Part shown: positions 1 through 7,166 of the stretch, one piece after another
Numbering within the stretch: position 1 is the stretch's first letter
How the letters are laid out: the number at the start of each line of letters is the position of its first letter
Source of the DNA: JACNLN01 sp964626495
Lineage (GTDB): Bacteria; Fidelibacterota; Marinisomatia; Marinisomatales; CAZVFT01
NCBI GenBank assembly: GCA_964626495.1
Contig: CAZVFT010000040.1
Location: 1-21,684, forward strand
Reading direction: 5' to 3'
DNA length: 21,684 bases
Made by a program: the position numbers and the translations under genes
Notes under the pieces: generated by a model
Told to the model about the DNA's origin: nothing
What the model saw: only the letters and a program-made list of their open reading frames with translations
Database searches by the model: none

Positions 1-315
1 AGTATCCTTACCGCTTGCTGTGAGATTGTTCAAATGAAATATGTCGGTATTTTCAATCATAATTGCTGGAAAAACTGTAGTATCACTCACGACAATGGTT
101 TCCTCCTCTCCGCTACCAAATATCGAAAGTGTCTTGGAGAACAATATATGCTCGTAGTAGATACCGGGATCAATTAACAAAGTATCTCCTGCTGACGCGG
201 AATCGGCACCTTCCTGGATAGTACCATAGTCTCCAGGAATGTGAATAATATCTGCGGACAGAAATGACACAACAAGGATAATGGGAAATAGATTTTTCAG
301 CCGTGGCTTTATCAT
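1..315 (-). CDS. Secreted right-handed beta-helix protein, 5' part only
   Basis: The first 105 codons of a gene that runs off the left edge of the window. Translation from the ATG at 313-315 gives a basic start (MIKPRLKN), a hydrophobic stretch (LFPIILVVSFLSA) that reads as a signal peptide, and then 'DIIHIPGDYGTIQEGADSA' followed by 'AGDTLLIDPGIYYEHI'. This is the usual opening of pectate-lyase-like parallel beta-helix (PbH1/NosD-like) secreted proteins, where a 'P..Y.TIQ.A.d.a..GDT..v.pG.Y' segment begins the helix. The later part (FSKTLSIFGSGEEETIV) fits the next coils. Such proteins are exported and often surface-anchored in FCB bacteria; the ligand or substrate cannot be told from this part. 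A promoter lies just upstream at 331-358 and no Shine-Dalgarno sequence is visible. The family call is fairly secure; the function is unknown. Confidence 0.75.
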   Translation of the reverse strand, partial: MIKPRLKNLFPIILVVSFLSADIIHIPGDYGTIQEGADSASAGDTLLIDPGIYYEHILFSKTLSIFGSGEEETIVVSDTTVFPAIMIENTDIFHLNNLTASGKDT

Positions 316-330
316 TTTCTACGAAAGAAA

Positions 331-358
331 ATTAAAGTCGTTAAGTCTAAATTGTCAA
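331..358 (-). promoter_or_regulatory. Sigma70-type promoter of the beta-helix gene
   Basis: Read on the minus strand, a perfect -35 TTGACA (353-358) is followed after 16 bases by TTTAAT (331-336), which matches the -10 consensus at five of six positions. Transcription would start near 324, about 9 bases before the ATG at 315, so the mRNA would have almost no leader. No other sequence in the preceding region looks as good. Confidence 0.5.
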
Positions 359-405
359 ATCATAGCCATTTCAACATTGGGAAATATTTAGGCTCCCGGA
401 CAATG

Positions 406-573
406 TTACGACCATCTCGGTTTAATAATCAAGTTGTCCCCCGCAGGTACTTCAAGGGTAGAGTCCACAATAAAAGGAGAATCCTCTTGATGAAGAACGC
501 CTGAAATAATTCCGCTTATATGGGTCTGAGAATATGTATGAACAAACCCAATGATCAGTACAAAACAAGCCTA
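406..573 (-). pseudogene. Decayed N-terminal fragment of a secreted surface protein
   Basis: Between stop codons at 571-573 and 406-408 the minus strand encodes a hydrophobic run (CFVLIIGFVHTYSQ) that resembles the end of a signal peptide. It is followed by 'ISGIISGVLHQED' and 'SPFIVDSTLEVPAGDN', then 'LIIKPRWS' and a stop. The pattern 'sG.isG.l....SPyiV...l.VPaGd.L.IkPg' is a common N-terminal signature of FCB secreted beta-helix and Por-secreted proteins, where it normally leads into hundreds of residues. Here there is no start codon between the upstream stop and the signature, and the frame ends right after it. I read it as a remnant of a once longer gene, on the same strand as the beta-helix gene next to it. 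An internal fragment of a frameshifted gene is the alternative. Confidence 0.55.
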
Positions 574-938
574 TTAAATAATTCAATATACAAGTTTTTT
601 AATGCCCAAGTTTTTTTCAATATATCTGCCCACTCGTATTAAGAATAGATTGATTGTTGTACATATTCACTTAATAATTGATCGCTTCCAAAGTTTCTAA
701 AATCAACCCTTTTTAATACATTTTAATTAAATTTAACATCCAGAACCAATTTAATCAACAATTTTAAGTGGATTTATTAGCCGCTCAGGTCATACACCAC
801 AATCTTGACCCCATGTGTATTTATTGAAGTTATTATAAAGGGGAAAAGCCTGAAATCCAGTAAAAAATTCACCCCTACTTATTCAATGACTGACAATTAT
901 CAATCACAAATAACAACTCACTATTCACCAATAATTTC
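574..938. other. AT-rich intergenic stretch, no gene seen
   Basis: This stretch holds no convincing coding sequence or RNA gene. The part next to the receptor gene (about 885-938) is a low-complexity run of loosely repeated 'caatcac/aacaactcac/tattcacca' units, similar in style to the tract at 7041-7155. No hairpin with a T-run was found that could serve as a terminator for the minus-strand receptor gene. Confidence 0.5.
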
Positions 939-3164
939 TCATAACACTTTTGAACATGTGAGAGAAATATTCCGCTCTTCCCCCATATTACGTTCAAGTT
1001 CAACGTAATAATACTGAAAGAGATTTTCGCATCTCAGTAAAAATTCCCAGTTGTTCCAAGTGTAACTGATACTTGCATTCCACAGGCGTATAGGAACTCG
1101 TTTATCCTGTTCCGTCAGTGGATTTTCATCAAACAATTCTACTTTATCCATTCTGCTCGAATAGCGGTGCTCAAGGGTAACAGAAAATCCTAACCAATAT
1201 CCGGTGATGGTTGTTACAAGAGTGTGTCGAAAACGGTAGGAAAGGGTATCAATTACTGTCCCCGATGAATCTACTTCAAGAGGATCAAGCCATGTATATG
1301 CGATTCCAAGAAGCAGCTTATTTTTTAACAGTGCCGATTTCAACCCAACTTCAGCTCCGGTTATCCGAGCATCTGTGATGTTTATAAATTGAATAATCTT
1401 CGGATCATCGGGTTTTGGACGGGGTTCAATCAGGTTTTTAAACTCATTTTGAAACAGACTGACATCCAATTTCAGATTGGGTAACCACCCCTTACCCGGC
1501 AATATCAGAGTACCCCCGGTTTCAAGGGAGACGCTGGTTTCAGCCACCAGATCTGGGTTAGGCTCAACGGTGAATACGTTCAGTTTCGATCTTGTGAATA
1601 ATTCCGCAATTGTCGGTACTCTAAAACCCCATCCAACCGATCCACGCACCGCTATCCAATCGTTGTGTTTCCAGTTAAGTGCTAACTGTGGTGCCAGTGA
1701 CTGATCCAAGGTTTTATCATCAACCTGGTAGGATTCCCATCGTCCTCCTGCTGATAACGTGATTTCCCGAAACACACGCTGTTGAGCCAGTAAATAGGCA
1801 GCTGTAGAAAAACTGTGATGATCACCGAAAATTCTTGCATTAATGGCTGCTTTCTGCAAAACAATCCCCGCTGTTGTGTTCAGAGATTTTGACCAGTTTG
1901 TGGCAAACTGGACTTCTCCAAAATATTTTTTTTCATAGGAAAAATCCTGATTGGTTCCATAATTCTGCCAGTGGACATCGTATAGAGCTCCTTTCATCTT
2001 TATAACCACATTTGGGGAAGAGATATAATTGAAGAATCCGTTGATGTGCAGTTTACTTCCCTTGCCATAATTATCTTCCTCACCAATGGGAGCTTCAAAA
2101 GGATCTGCAGGACTTTTCCACTGAGATTCCAGACCGCTGCGATCAGTGTAATAGTTAATATAGATAGAACTGCTGAAATGCTTACTAAAGTTAAGCTTGG
2201 CTTTTCCAGTGATGTTATTCAGTTCCATCCAGGTCAGCTGAGTATAGCCATCGGAATAGCGCCTTTGAGCTCGAATCCAGAAGCTATGTGGACCGAAGGG
2301 GCGTGCGTGGGTCAATTCAGTGGTATAAAACAATCCTGGTTTGTCCCGCCATTGCCACTGGTCGTATTTTGGTTGACTGTATCCGCCCATTTTAACTCTG
2401 ATGCGGGTCTCAGGAATTGTTGGTGCGTTGCGGGTAATAATGTTCAGTACTCCTCCCAGAGCGCTGGAACCATACAAGGCAGACCCCCCGGATTTAACAA
2501 TTTCCACCTGGGCAATTTCCGAAGTTGGAATCACAGACCACGTAATATTTCCAGCAGCACTTCCAAGAAGAGGTACACCATCCAGTAGCAGGAGAGAGCG
2601 CTCACCTGCTCCCATTGTGTATCCTGAGGCTCCTCGGATATTCAATTGCCCCTTCACTGTATTTACACCTGCTTCATAGGGAAGAACGTCCACCAAACTG
2701 ATGGCTGCCTTTTCTTCAATCTGGCGAATCCCAACGACAGCTACAGACAGCGGAGATTCCATAATGTCCTGCTCTCGTCTGGATGCTGTGACAATCACAG
2801 CAGGAGAAGCCAGTACATCTTGTTTCAACCGGATATCAAGAAAATGGTCGGTACCTGGTTCTATCGAGATGTCTTTGATCAGTTCTCTACGATATCCAAT
2901 CATACTCGCAATGACGTTGTAGTCACCAGATTTGAGATTTGGAATTTCAAAGTGACCTTGATTATCGGTGGCTGTGCCGATAAAGGTATTCTGGATTAAC
3001 ACATTAACACCCACTAATGGTTCCCCTGTTTTCCCATCCACTACCACACCGGAAAGTTGTCCTCTGTTTTGTGCTATCAAAATGGTGGATAAGGAAAAAA
3101 CGAGTGATATTTTTAAACTCAGAGGAATCAAAGAAGACTGAATGTGATTATGTGTTTTTTTCAA
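939..3164 (-). CDS. TonB-dependent outer-membrane receptor
   Basis: A 741-residue outer-membrane transporter of the kind energised by TonB-ExbB-ExbD; the ligand is not known. Residues 1-31 form a signal peptide with a hydrophobic core (ISLVFSLSTILIA). Residues about 36-115 are a CarboxypepD_reg-like beta-sandwich (GVVVDGKTGEPLVGVNVLI), typical of FCB receptors. The plug follows at about 134-246, with 'LNIRGAS', 'LLLDGVPLL' and 'GGSALYGSSALGGVLNIITR'. The rest is an alternating barrel with many Trp and Tyr residues, including 'WGFRVPTIAELF'. The start used here is TTG at 3162-3164, the only plausible start after the in-frame stop at 3180; no clear Shine-Dalgarno sequence precedes it. It begins 15 bases after the GMC oxidoreductase stop, so the two are probably co-transcribed. 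The C-terminus (SLTCSKVL) is odd, because barrels usually end in an aromatic residue. Confidence 0.92.
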   Translation of the reverse strand: MKKTHNHIQSSLIPLSLKISLVFSLSTILIAQNRGQLSGVVVDGKTGEPLVGVNVLIQNTFIGTATDNQGHFEIPNLKSGDYNVIASMIGYRRELIKDISIEPGTDHFLDIRLKQDVLASPAVIVTASRREQDIMESPLSVAVVGIRQIEEKAAISLVDVLPYEAGVNTVKGQLNIRGASGYTMGAGERSLLLLDGVPLLGSAAGNITWSVIPTSEIAQVEIVKSGGSALYGSSALGGVLNIITRNAPTIPETRIRVKMGGYSQPKYDQWQWRDKPGLFYTTELTHARPFGPHSFWIRAQRRYSDGYTQLTWMELNNITGKAKLNFSKHFSSSIYINYYTDRSGLESQWKSPADPFEAPIGEEDNYGKGSKLHINGFFNYISSPNVVIKMKGALYDVHWQNYGTNQDFSYEKKYFGEVQFATNWSKSLNTTAGIVLQKAAINARIFGDHHSFSTAAYLLAQQRVFREITLSAGGRWESYQVDDKTLDQSLAPQLALNWKHNDWIAVRGSVGWGFRVPTIAELFTRSKLNVFTVEPNPDLVAETSVSLETGGTLILPGKGWLPNLKLDVSLFQNEFKNLIEPRPKPDDPKIIQFINITDARITGAEVGLKSALLKNKLLLGIAYTWLDPLEVDSSGTVIDTLSYRFRHTLVTTITGYWLGFSVTLEHRYSSRMDKVELFDENPLTEQDKRVPIRLWNASISYTWNNWEFLLRCENLFQYYYVELERNMGEERNISLTCSKVL

Positions 3165-3179
3165 AATGTTTCGAGATAT

Positions 3180-4751
3180 TTAGTTTTTTTCAGGGAACTT
3201 ATCCATAATATATTCCGAAAGAGCTGTGATGGTGAGACTAGGGTTCACTCCTAAATTAGCAGGGACAATAGAGCCATCTACCACGTAGAGGTTTTCGTAA
3301 CCGTATACTTTTCCGGTAAAATCAGCAACTCCTTTTTCTGGTGAGTCTGCCATGATACATCCACCTAAAATGTGAGCAGTGGAGGAAGTATCAAAAAGTA
3401 CTTCTGGTAAAACACTCACGGGATCCCCATTGACTTTTTTTGCCATCCTTTTTGCAAAATCGTTAGCAACCGGGATGTAAGACGGTACTTTTTCGTCAGT
3501 GTTCCAGTTGGAGTTCATAGATCTGCATCCCAGTCTCCACCAGCGTCGTTTATATTCAAATCGCATATAATTGCTGATAGTTTGCATGACAAGAAGGATA
3601 GTGGTTTTTTTCGCCCAGCCGAAAGGATTAAGCGAATTGAGAAATTTGATTGGATTTCGAAGAATATTTCCCAGAAATCGGAGAAATCTTGGCCAAAATT
3701 TTCCCCCTCCAACAAGGATTGTTGCCAGGAGAGCCATAGCATCCTGTCCTTTTCCATATCGTACTGCTTCAATATGAGTGTGATCATCTGGATAGATGCC
3801 TGAAGTGATTGCGATACCCTGAGAGTAGTCCTCATCCTTTCCCCGAGCTACAGCACCAACAAGAGCTTCACTGTTTGTCCGAATCTTATTTCCCAGTTGA
3901 TCTGAAATATCAGGGAGTGATCTACACGATTTACATTGAAGAAGTAATTTTACCGTACCCATCACACCCCCTGAAAAAATTACCCCTTTTGAAGAAAATC
4001 GCTTCTTTTTATGAGCGATGCCTGTTACCTTTTTTGTTGTAAGAGTATATCCACCATCTCCAGATGGTTTTACATCTACTACTTTTGTATCTGGGATTAC
4101 CTGTGCTCCCAGCTGTTCAGCCAGATAGAGATAATTCAGGTCTAATGTATTTTTTGATCCATATCGGCAGCCCACCATACAGCCACCACACAACTCGCAT
4201 CCTGTTCGTTCAGGTCCTTTACCATCAAAATATGGGTCAGGTACTGTCACACCCTTTTCCCCAAAATAAATTCCTACATCATTTACGTGAAAAGTATCAC
4301 CCCTTCCAATTTCCTCCGCACACTCTTTTAGCAATTCATCAGATTTCACCACCACTTTGCTGAGTGTAACCCCAAGCATTCTCTGAGCCGTTTTGTAGTG
4401 GGGTGCAAGTTTCTCTTTCCAGCTGGGACCTCCCCAGGAAGGATCATCAAAAACCTCGTCAGGAGGAATCAATAAATTGTTTGCATAAACCAGACTGCCA
4501 CCTCCTACACCCGTACCGTGCAATATGAATACATCTTTCATTAAGGTCATTGCCTGGAAACCATATAGACCCAGGTTAGGCATCCAGAAATACTTCCTTA
4601 AGTTCCAATTCGTCTTTGGGAAATCGGCGGGACGGTATCGCTTGCCCTGTTCAATAACAACCACACGATATCCCTTTTCTGCCAGCCTTAAAGCAGACAC
4701 AGAGCCACCAAACCCCGACCCGATAATGATATAATCGTATGATTCGCTCAC
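3180..4751 (-). CDS. GMC-family FAD oxidoreductase, cholesterol-oxidase-like
   Basis: A 523-residue FAD-dependent oxidoreductase of the glucose-methanol-choline superfamily, on the branch that includes mycobacterial ChoD. The dinucleotide-binding motif GSGFGG is at 11-16 with the following acidic residue in 'VVIEQG'. A second FAD motif (HGTGVGGGSLVYAN) is at 78-91. The C-terminal part has 'AHILGGCIM', 'LYVVDGSIVPANLGVNPS' and 'LTITALSEYI', as in the family. A cysteine cluster C185-x2-C188-x2-C191-x3-C195 (GCELCGGCMVGCRYGSKNT) is present; similar clusters occur in ChoD-type proteins. The natural substrate, possibly a sterol or other alcohol, cannot be fixed from sequence. The start is GTG at 4749-4751; no signal peptide is seen, so it is probably cytoplasmic. 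It is the first gene of a likely two-gene unit with the TonB receptor. Confidence 0.88.
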   Translation of the reverse strand: MSESYDYIIIGSGFGGSVSALRLAEKGYRVVVIEQGKRYRPADFPKTNWNLRKYFWMPNLGLYGFQAMTLMKDVFILHGTGVGGGSLVYANNLLIPPDEVFDDPSWGGPSWKEKLAPHYKTAQRMLGVTLSKVVVKSDELLKECAEEIGRGDTFHVNDVGIYFGEKGVTVPDPYFDGKGPERTGCELCGGCMVGCRYGSKNTLDLNYLYLAEQLGAQVIPDTKVVDVKPSGDGGYTLTTKKVTGIAHKKKRFSSKGVIFSGGVMGTVKLLLQCKSCRSLPDISDQLGNKIRTNSEALVGAVARGKDEDYSQGIAITSGIYPDDHTHIEAVRYGKGQDAMALLATILVGGGKFWPRFLRFLGNILRNPIKFLNSLNPFGWAKKTTILLVMQTISNYMRFEYKRRWWRLGCRSMNSNWNTDEKVPSYIPVANDFAKRMAKKVNGDPVSVLPEVLFDTSSTAHILGGCIMADSPEKGVADFTGKVYGYENLYVVDGSIVPANLGVNPSLTITALSEYIMDKFPEKN

Positions 4752-4788
4752 CGTTTTTTTAATTAAAAAAATTAAATACCTATTTTTT

Positions 4789-4815
4789 TTGAAATATACA
4801 AAAGAAATGTATTAT
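4789..4815 (+). promoter_or_regulatory. Possible promoter for the SUI1-PLC pair
   Basis: TTGAAA (4789-4794, five of six matches to the -35 box) and TATTAT (4810-4815, five of six to the -10 box) are separated by 15 bases, shorter than the usual 16-18. It lies in the AT-rich gap between divergent genes and would give a leader of about 70 bases. This is weak evidence. Confidence 0.28.
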
Positions 4816-4891
4816 GTGGTGATAAGACTTTTTTTGTATTTTTTAGGAAAGTATGAAGGTTCTATTTTCTGTCAATATCAGGAAGTAAGAA

Positions 4892-5239
4892 ATGGGAAAA
4901 AGTCTATCTGGGGAAAATATTATTTATTCAACTGATCCTGATTTTCAGAAAGAATCAAGTAAAAAGGAGAAAAAAACACTGCTTCCGGAACAACAGAACC
5001 TTTATATACATCTGGATAGAAAAGGACGGAAGGGTAAAGTGGTGACAATAGTGACCGGATTTGTTGGAACAACGGAGGATGCTAAATCTTTAGCAAGGAT
5101 TATTAAATCACGATGTGGAGTAGGCGGTTCTGTAAAAAATGATGAAATATTGGTTCAGGGAAAAGTGAAAGACCGGGTATTAAATATTTTAAACAATCTG
5201 GGCTATCAGGTGAAAAAAAGTGGGGGGTTATCAAGATGA
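4892..5239 (+). CDS. SUI1/eIF1-family translation factor (YciH-like)
   Basis: A 115-residue protein of the bacterial SUI1 (eIF1-like) family, called YciH in E. coli. E. coli YciH is reported to influence initiation fidelity and stress translation, but its exact bacterial role is uncertain. Residues 1-40 are a variable charged tail. The SUI1 fold follows: 'RKGRKGKVVTIVTGF', 'AKSLARIIKSRCGVGGSV', 'DEILVQGKVKDRVLNIL' and 'LGYQVKKSGG'. The 'RKGRKGK', 'CGVGG' and 'IQG'-like elements are the family's hallmarks. The start is supported by AGGAAG about 6 bases before the ATG. The next gene starts 40 bases after its stop on the same strand, so co-transcription is likely. Confidence 0.88.
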   Translation: MGKSLSGENIIYSTDPDFQKESSKKEKKTLLPEQQNLYIHLDRKGRKGKVVTIVTGFVGTTEDAKSLARIIKSRCGVGGSVKNDEILVQGKVKDRVLNILNNLGYQVKKSGGLSR

Positions 5240-5279
5240 CATTTATTCATAAATCATCAAAACTTATTGAGTTATAAAG

Positions 5280-6086
5280 ATGCCGCCAACAGGACTTCAT
5301 ATCCAGATAGCCAGTGAGTATTATGGTGGTAAAATGGATGGACAGGAAGTGTATGCTGTTTTACCTGATTTTGTCTGGTACTTTACACCAAAAATCAGTT
5401 TTGAAAAATCCCACGATCGGACAAGCATCCAGCGAATCAAATCCTATGTTGAAAGTTCAAACTGGGGGAATTACTGGATTCCAGAATTAATGTATCATCA
5501 CATTGTGCTTGATGATATTCACGATGGAGAAGAAGGATATTTAAAACCGTGGGAGAGAAAAATCCACAAGACGCTATCAGCACAGGAAGCATTTAAACAT
5601 TATCCAGAGAGATTGATTCTTGAACTGGCTGGGATGATGATGGATTTTGCATTAGATTTTTCCTTTTTTGAAGCTGAAGGTCATTCTATTGTGGAAAAAT
5701 TGAATAGATCAAAAAAGAATTTTACTCCTGATAATTTGGAGGCTCATTTATCAGCAGGTTATGGGAAAATCCATAATGAAAAATCACTTTACGATTTTGC
5801 TTTAGATTTTCAGAATTATGATTTTCGGAATATTACAAGCGTGGAAGGGTTGATCAAGACACATAATATGTTTGTAACTCCTAACGAGGGAAAGGATGAG
5901 CAGAATGAACGGTCTGTTGAGACAATCCTTACAAATATTCTGGAGGATTATAAAAAGCGTAATAGATTGGAAAAGATCCTGTATGAATTGAAAAAGGAGT
6001 TTTCGTCAAGTCTGAAGGAAATTATCCATTATTCTTTATCCTGTTTAAATCAATATAAAGGGGAATCGGGATTTCTATTGTTTTAA
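5280..6086 (+). CDS. Probable zinc-dependent phospholipase C-like protein
   Basis: A 268-residue protein with the residue pattern of the bacterial zinc-dependent phospholipase C family (the PC-PLC / S1-P1 nuclease fold), which holds metal ions with His, Asp and Glu. Visible candidates are H7 (MPPTGLHI), D30 in 'LPDFVWYF', H45 in 'KSHDR', the H74-x3-D78 pair in 'YHHIVLDDIH', and H135-x3-E139 in 'EGHSIVE'. In Bacillus PC-PLC the ligands include D55/H69, H118-x3-D122 and H142-x3-E146, and the order and spacing here are close. The N-terminal Trp ligand is absent and there is no signal peptide, so it is probably intracellular and its substrate may not be a phospholipid. The C-terminal third is charged and helical (about 205-260). 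It starts with ATG without an obvious Shine-Dalgarno site. The family call comes from motif pattern only. Confidence 0.6.
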   Translation: MPPTGLHIQIASEYYGGKMDGQEVYAVLPDFVWYFTPKISFEKSHDRTSIQRIKSYVESSNWGNYWIPELMYHHIVLDDIHDGEEGYLKPWERKIHKTLSAQEAFKHYPERLILELAGMMMDFALDFSFFEAEGHSIVEKLNRSKKNFTPDNLEAHLSAGYGKIHNEKSLYDFALDFQNYDFRNITSVEGLIKTHNMFVTPNEGKDEQNERSVETILTNILEDYKKRNRLEKILYELKKEFSSSLKEIIHYSLSCLNQYKGESGFLLF

Positions 6087-6105
6087 CCACAATCCTCAAA
6101 TCATT

Positions 6106-6134
6106 TTGACATTAATAATTGAATTAGATGTAAT
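6106..6134 (+). promoter_or_regulatory. Sigma70-type promoter of the YwaF-like gene
   Basis: A perfect TTGACA (6106-6111) is followed after exactly 17 bases by TGTAAT (6129-6134), five of six matches to the -10 consensus. Transcription would start near 6141, about 10 bases before the ATG at 6151, and no Shine-Dalgarno sequence lies between. The layout matches that of the promoter at 331-358. Confidence 0.55.
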
Positions 6135-6150
6135 TAACGACACTTAACCT

Positions 6151-6852
6151 ATGTCATTTCGCCTTTTTGGTTTTGATCACATAACTGCGCTGATTATTTA
6201 TGTTGGACTTGTTGTGTTACTTCTCCGTACGCTGAAATCCTTCGATGACAGCAGTTTTCGTCGATTCCGTATCTGGTTGGCAATAATCATACTGATCGAT
6301 GCCACTTATGGACAAATTTTTCATTTATTCCAAAATACATTTGATGTGTCCGAACATCTTCCTCTCAATCTTTGTGGAATTAATCGATTTCTGATTGCCT
6401 TTTACCTACTGAAACCAAAACAGTGGTTTTTCAACATCCTGTATTACTGGATTATTTGTGGAGCATCCCTCGCCCTTATTTTCCCAGATATCAAACTGGG
6501 TTTTCCGAGTCTGAAATTTTTTGAATTTTTTATCTCTCACGGTTTGCCCCTGTTCGGTATTTGTTTTCTCGTCTTTGTTCAACAAATAGAACCGGATCGG
6601 AAAAGCTACTTTACTTCGTTTATAATTTTGAATATTTATGCTTTTTTATTTGTCTATCCAGTAAATCTGATTACTGGGGGTAATTATCTGTATCTTCTGG
6701 ATGTTCCTAAAATTGATTTCGGTCCTATTCAGTGGCTACCCTCTTGGCCGTGGTATCTGATAGTTTTAGAAATATTTTTCTGTTTACTCTTTTGGATTGC
6801 TTACTTGCCTTATTATAAGAAAGGTAGCGCATATGAATGTAGTCATACCTGA
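6151..6852 (+). CDS. TIGR02206/YwaF-like integral membrane protein
   Basis: A 233-residue multi-pass membrane protein of the TIGR02206 (YwaF) family, which has no established function. About six or seven hydrophobic helices are visible: near 9-27, 41-57, 76-86, 95-111, 126-144, 154-174 and 200-220. Family signatures are present: 'HLPLNLCGINRFLIAF', 'WIICGASLALIFPDIKL', 'FFEFFISHGLPLFGI', 'NLITGGNYLYLLDVPK' and 'LPSWPWYLIVLEI'. The conserved LPLxLC, FxxHG, NYxYL and PWY elements in membrane-facing positions suggest a substrate site or channel, which is inference. The gene has its own strong promoter close to its start. A 67-base inverted repeat lies just downstream and may help to end its transcript. 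Confidence 0.85.
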   Translation: MSFRLFGFDHITALIIYVGLVVLLLRTLKSFDDSSFRRFRIWLAIIILIDATYGQIFHLFQNTFDVSEHLPLNLCGINRFLIAFYLLKPKQWFFNILYYWIICGASLALIFPDIKLGFPSLKFFEFFISHGLPLFGICFLVFVQQIEPDRKSYFTSFIILNIYAFLFVYPVNLITGGNYLYLLDVPKIDFGPIQWLPSWPWYLIVLEIFFCLLFWIAYLPYYKKGSAYECSHT

Positions 6853-6885
6853 TCCAACTTTATAAAAATAGGGGATTCTCTAGTG

Positions 6886-6952
6886 GTCCGTCAACCTGCA
6901 GGTTACTTATAACTTTGCGGAAGTTTCAAACTTCCGCAAAGTTGGTTCGGAC
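6886..6952. repeat. Nested palindromic hairpin element
   Basis: The core is a near-perfect inverted repeat at 6911-6943, with arms AACTTTGCGGAAGTTT and AAACTTCCGCAAAGTT and a single central base. Outside it, AACC (6893-6896) can pair with GGTT (6944-6947) and GTCCG (6886-6890) with CGGAC (6948-6952), apart from a two-base bulge. A second perfect palindrome, AACCTGCAGGTT, sits at 6893-6904. There is no T-run after the stem, so it is not a classic terminator. It resembles a REP or MITE-like genomic repeat, though it could still block transcription in either direction. Confidence 0.7.
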
Positions 6953-6977
6953 GTATTCTCAGTTGAGTATGTATTTA

Positions 6978-7025
6978 ACATACCCCATCCCGTAGTAGCG
7001 GGACACCCCTCTCGAGAGGGGTGTC
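6978..7025 (+). repeat. Solo unit of the rnf-insertion repeat family
   Basis: Two hairpins in a row: CCCG(tagtag)CGGG at 6989-7002 and the perfect 24-base palindrome at 7002-7025, with arms GACACCCCTCTC and GAGAGGGGTGTC. The order, ACcCC then a GC hairpin then ACCCCTCT-nn-AGAGGGG, is the same as in the units at 14908-14956 (inverted), 14163-14207 and 15049-15093. About 20 of 24 bases of the first half match the complement of 14908-14956. The palindrome lies between convergent genes and may act as a two-way transcription barrier. Confidence 0.65.
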
Positions 7026-7040
7026 ATACAGCTGATCGGG

Positions 7041-7155
7041 GTCGCAAATTACCATTCCACCAGCTACCCCTGTAGAAATAGTTCGTCCCTCACATTTCAC
7101 AGGGCAAGCACTCACCAGCTTACCACTCCACCATTCACCAGTTACCACCCACGAT
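7041..7155. other. Degenerate 'CCATTCACCA' low-complexity tract
   Basis: A run of loosely repeated units such as 'attaccattccacc', 'ctcaccagcttaccactcc', 'accattcaccagttacca' immediately after the acyl-CoA synthetase stop codon. No coding sequence is visible. A similar but more decayed tract ends next to the receptor gene at about 885-938. The origin is unknown, perhaps slippage-derived DNA. Confidence 0.4.
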
Positions 7156-7166
7156 GAACGCTAAAC

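Noticed and set aside
805..1008. 67-codon open frame on the plus strand
   Set aside because: It runs through low-complexity DNA and the 3' end of the receptor gene, with no ribosome site or motif.
2046..2588. 180-codon open frame on the plus strand
   Set aside because: It lies wholly inside the TonB receptor gene on the other strand and has no recognisable motifs; it is a shadow.
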